Positions 5,640 through 7,687 of a stretch of DNA of 7,687 nt are shown piece by piece (position 1 is the first letter of the stretch; each line of letters starts with the position of its first letter). Source of the DNA: Zoogloeaceae bacterium (GTDB lineage Bacteria; Pseudomonadota; Gammaproteobacteria; Burkholderiales; Rhodocyclaceae); assembly GCA_031259605.1 (NCBI GenBank), contig JAIRLE010000040.1, positions 1 through 7,687 on the forward strand, read 5' to 3'. The notes beneath the pieces were generated by a model, which worked only from the letters and a program-made list of their open reading frames with translations, was not told where the DNA came from and ran no database searches. The translations under genes were made by a program, and so were the position numbers.

Positions 5640-6431
5640 GTGGATAAAATCAGTCTGATTGGCCTCATCATCGGCATCGGCGCCATCCTTGGCGGACAGG
5701 TGCTGGAAGGCGGACATGTCGCTTCGCTGCTTCAGCCCACGGCGCTCCTGATCGTCTTCGGCGGCACTCTGGGCGCGGTAATGCTGCAAAGTCCCCTCGC
5801 CACCTTCTGGCGCGGACTGAAAATGGCGTTGTGGGTGTTTTTCCCTCCTGTCATCAATCACGAGCAACTGATCGGCAATGTCACGCAATGGAGCCACATG
5901 GCGCGCCGCGAGGGCCTGCTGGCGCTGGAAAATTTCGCCAACCAGGTGCGGGACGACTTTGCCCAAAAAGGCTTGCAGCTTCTGATCGATGGTGTGGACG
6001 CCGCGCATATCCGCGAAATCATGGAAGTCAAGCTCACCGCTTTCGAAGACGAAATGCGCCTTTCCGCCCGCGTCTGGGAAGCCGCCGGCGGCTATTCGCC
6101 CACCATTGGCATTCTGGGCGCGGTGCTGGGGCTGATTCACGTCATGGAAAATCTTTCCGACCCTTCAAAACTGGGCGCAGGCATCGCCGTGGCTTTCGTC
6201 GCCACCATCTACGGCGTGGGACTGGCCAATCTGGTGTATCTGCCCATCGCCAACAAACTGAAGGCGTACATTGCCCGCCAGGTCGCCGCCAAGGAAATGC
6301 TGCTCGACGGACTGTTGGGCATTGCGGCGGGAGATAACCCGCGCATCATCGAAAGCCGTCTGCAAGGGTATCTCTACAAGGAAACCCGCTACAAGGACGC
6401 GCCAACGCGCAACGCGCCCCGGCGTCGTTGA
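5640..6431 (+). CDS. motC: Flagellar stator protein MotC (MotA/PomA family)
   Basis: 263 residues, the usual size. This inner-membrane stator subunit surrounds MotD and transmits ion flow to the rotor. Membrane segments lie at about 4-20, 33-50, 152-171 and 181-203, with the long cytoplasmic loop between the second and third. In that loop MARREGLLALE carries R90 and E97, matching the charged residues that contact FliG. P154 (YSPTIGILGAVLG) and P202 (VYLPIANKL) match the two conserved prolines of MotA. The opening MDKISLIGL and LEGGHVASLLQPTALLIVFGG resembles pseudomonad MotC more than enterobacterial MotA. The start is a GTG six bases after the fliA stop, preceded by AAAGGAAA within the end of fliA. 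The ion used cannot be read with certainty from the sequence. Confidence 0.93.
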   Translation: MDKISLIGLIIGIGAILGGQVLEGGHVASLLQPTALLIVFGGTLGAVMLQSPLATFWRGLKMALWVFFPPVINHEQLIGNVTQWSHMARREGLLALENFANQVRDDFAQKGLQLLIDGVDAAHIREIMEVKLTAFEDEMRLSARVWEAAGGYSPTIGILGAVLGLIHVMENLSDPSKLGAGIAVAFVATIYGVGLANLVYLPIANKLKAYIARQVAAKEMLLDGLLGIAAGDNPRIIESRLQGYLYKETRYKDAPTRNAPRRR

Positions 6432-6437
6432 GCGTTG

Positions 6438-6441
6438 AGGA
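6438..6441 (+). promoter_or_regulatory. motD ribosome binding site
   Basis: AGGA (within GAGGAAAG) stands 10 bases before the ATG at 6452. It favours that start over the in-frame TTG at 6428, which overlaps the motC stop and would add eight residues unlike the family N-terminus. Confidence 0.55.
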
Positions 6442-6451
6442 AAGAACGAAG

Positions 6452-7243
6452 ATGGCGCGCCGTTCCCGCAAGAACCGCACTGAAGAACACGACAACCACG
6501 AACGCTGGCTGGTGTCCTACGCTGATTTCATCACCCTGCTGTTCGCCTTTTTCGTGGTCATGTACGCGCTGTCTTCCGTAAACGAAGGCAAATACCGGAT
6601 TTTGTCCGATTCCCTGAACAATGCGTTTCGCAGCATCAGCAATGCCGACGGCGGCCAGTTGCTGCTCATCACCCCCGGCGCGCCGCCGCTGCCGGTACCG
6701 GTCGCCCGTCCCGACAAGGGCGCGGACGAAACCAAGGCACGCCAGCGCAACAAGATGCGCAACATGGCGAAAGACATCATGCAGGCATTGGCGCCGCTGG
6801 TGCGCGAAGGCAAGGTGCGAGTGCTGGAAACCAGCCGGGGCGTGACCGTGGAAATCAACGACAGCGTATTGTTCTCACCCGGTCAGGCGCGTCTGGAGCC
6901 GCTTTCGGCCTCCGCGCTGGAAGCCGTGGCGCACGTGCTGGCAGACAGCGATTTTCCCATCACCATCGAGGGGCATACCGATAACATCCCCATCAACACC
7001 GCGCAATTTCCCTCCAATTGGGAACTTTCCGCCGTGCGCGCCACCACCGTGCTGCGCCTCTTCGCCGACAACGGCGTCCTTTCGGGGCACCTGACCGCCA
7101 TCGGCTACGGCGAACAACGCCCGGTCGAAAGCAACAACAGTGTGGAAGGCCGTGCCCGCAACCGCCGCGTCACCATTCTGATCGACGCCAAGGAACCCGA
7201 ACCTCCCGCCGAAGTGCTGACGGAATTGACCACGACGCAATAG
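6452..7243 (+). CDS. motD: Flagellar stator protein MotD (MotB family, OmpA-like C-terminus)
   Basis: 263 residues. It anchors the stator to peptidoglycan and forms the ion channel with MotC. The opening MARRSRKN followed by EEHDNHERWLVSYADFITLL is strikingly like pseudomonad MotD. The single membrane segment at about 20-43 carries D25, the expected ion-binding aspartate of the SYADF motif. A Pro/Gly-rich periplasmic stretch (about 71-95) precedes the OmpA-like peptidoglycan-binding domain, with EGHTDNIPI (173-181), NWELSAVRA (189-197) and GYGEQRPVESN near the end. The gene begins 20 bases after the motC stop and closes the fliA-motC-motD run. The chemotaxis genes that lie between fliA and motC in Pseudomonas are absent here. 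The MotB-family identification is firm, the MotD subtype very likely. Confidence 0.94.
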   Translation: MARRSRKNRTEEHDNHERWLVSYADFITLLFAFFVVMYALSSVNEGKYRILSDSLNNAFRSISNADGGQLLLITPGAPPLPVPVARPDKGADETKARQRNKMRNMAKDIMQALAPLVREGKVRVLETSRGVTVEINDSVLFSPGQARLEPLSASALEAVAHVLADSDFPITIEGHTDNIPINTAQFPSNWELSAVRATTVLRLFADNGVLSGHLTAIGYGEQRPVESNNSVEGRARNRRVTILIDAKEPEPPAEVLTELTTTQ

Positions 7244-7268
7244 GCAGAAGACCGTAAGGGAAAAAACG

Positions 7269-7460
7269 CTTCCCAATGGTGTTGGAGCAGCGACCGGCAG
7301 GAAATTGGCGGCAGCTCCTTCAGGGCTGCCGGTACAACGTCATTGGGAAGGGTTCTCTCCCCTCGAGAATGGCTGCGGTCGAAACCCCGGCCGCGGCCGG
7401 GGTCTCGACCTTCGCGCCTTTCTTGCGGGCGGGGTTGCAAACCGGAGTTGGTTTTGCGAT
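7269..7460 (-). repeat. Structured intergenic repeat, copy 3 (long, composite form)
   Basis: Same orientation as copy 2; the region that aligns with the other copies is about 7301-7460. It carries the CTCGAG core (7362-7367), GAAACCCC (7381-7388) with GGGGTCTC (7399-7406), the internal segment shared with copy 1 (7408-7430), and AAACC-GGAGTT-GGTTT (7439-7454). It is extended on the left by an inverted partial copy: CTTCCCAATGGTGTTG (7269-7284) mirrors CAACGTCATTGGGAAG (7335-7350) at 14 of 16 positions, and ACCGGCAG (7293-7300) mirrors CTGCCGGT (7326-7333) exactly. It fills the gap between the convergent genes motD and the SapC-family gene, and its right end meets that gene's stop codon. Confidence 0.85.
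7381..7406. terminator. GC-rich hairpin between convergent genes
   Basis: A 26-base palindrome with a perfect 18-base centre, CCCCGGCCGCGGCCGGGG (7385-7402), sits between the two converging genes. No T-tract follows on either strand, so any terminator role would be non-canonical. The one imperfect arm position is a G-U wobble on - strand RNA but an A-C mismatch on the + strand. Confidence 0.3.
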
Positions 7461-7687
7461 CAATCCGCCAGCAGATCGGTGAAACACGCCAGTGAGGCCA
7501 GATGCGCATACACCAGCGCCAGCCAGCCCTTGCGGTGCCACTCGATGACAACCGCGTCCGGCAGCCTGGCGAAAGACTCGCCATCGACCACGGAAAACCC
7601 GGCCAGCGCCGTCTTGCGGCCCTGCGGCAAGGTGATGTCGGCGGTGCGCTCGACCAGCAGCTTCTCCCGCGCCAGCGATTCGACGAA
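7460..7687 (-). CDS. SapC family protein, C-terminal fragment
   Basis: The 75 C-terminal residues of a - strand gene are present; the start lies beyond the right edge. The reading includes ITLPQGRKTALAGFSVVDG, a LPDAVVIEWHRKGWLALVYA stretch and AHLASLACFTDLLAD. These fit the end of the SapC family (Pfam PF07277): a G-F-xxVD turn, then a helix with HxxGWLALxYAHLxSL. The family is named after a Campylobacter fetus surface-layer locus protein and is distinct from the SapC peptide-transport permease; its biochemical role is unclear. The stop TGA (7460-7462) lies at the junction with repeat copy 3, so the repeat fills the space immediately downstream. The gene converges on motD. Confidence 0.75.
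   Translation of the reverse strand, partial: FVESLAREKLLVERTADITLPQGRKTALAGFSVVDGESFARLPDAVVIEWHRKGWLALVYAHLASLACFTDLLAD

Noticed and set aside
7276..7584. Open frames on both strands running through repeat copy 3
   Set aside because: They consist of translated repeat sequence. The - strand frame that reads as a SapC-family C-terminus stops at 7460 and explains this end better.

Overview
The window reads as a GC-rich chromosomal segment of a flagellated Gram-negative bacterium, most likely a betaproteobacterium (possibly Rhodocyclales; this placement is inferred from protein resemblance only). The support is a LemA/M48 metallopeptidase pair, a FliA followed directly by MotC- and MotD-type stator genes, and the tail of a SapC-family gene. 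All complete genes lie on the + strand. Only the SapC-family fragment at the right edge is on the - strand.

Layout. 1-357: no gene is called. It holds a structured repeat (copy 1, 63-257), a plausible sigma-70 promoter (287-314) and the lemA ribosome binding site. 358-2874: lemA and a large membrane M48 peptidase with a C-terminal TerB-like extension, 27 bases apart and probably co-transcribed. 2875-3006: a weak terminator-like hairpin and a good ribosome binding site. 3007-4530: an exported protein with a C-terminal permuted papain/NlpC-P60 (YiiX-like, C92) hydrolase domain. 4531-4889: a possible 33-residue ORF, repeat copy 2, a five-unit heptamer tandem repeat and an extended -10 element in front of fliA. 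4890-7243: fliA, motC and motD, tightly packed (gaps of 6 and 20 bases), probably one operon supplying the flagellar sigma factor and a second-type stator. 7244-7459: repeat copy 3 between convergent genes. 7460-7687: C-terminus of a SapC-family protein.

How the genes fit together. LemA and the M48 peptidase are a familiar membrane pair thought to act in envelope protein quality control. The exported YiiX-like hydrolase beside them could extend this to a cell-envelope module, but that link is inferred from position alone. FliA directs late flagellar transcription, and MotC/MotD form the ion-driven torque-generating stator.

The most unusual content is intergenic. A 140-195 base structured repeat occurs three times in 7.7 kb, in both orientations, with conserved hairpins and one compensatory base-pair change. 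A 7-bp tandem array ends directly at the putative fliA -10 element. No new defence or mobile system with its own protein machinery is visible.
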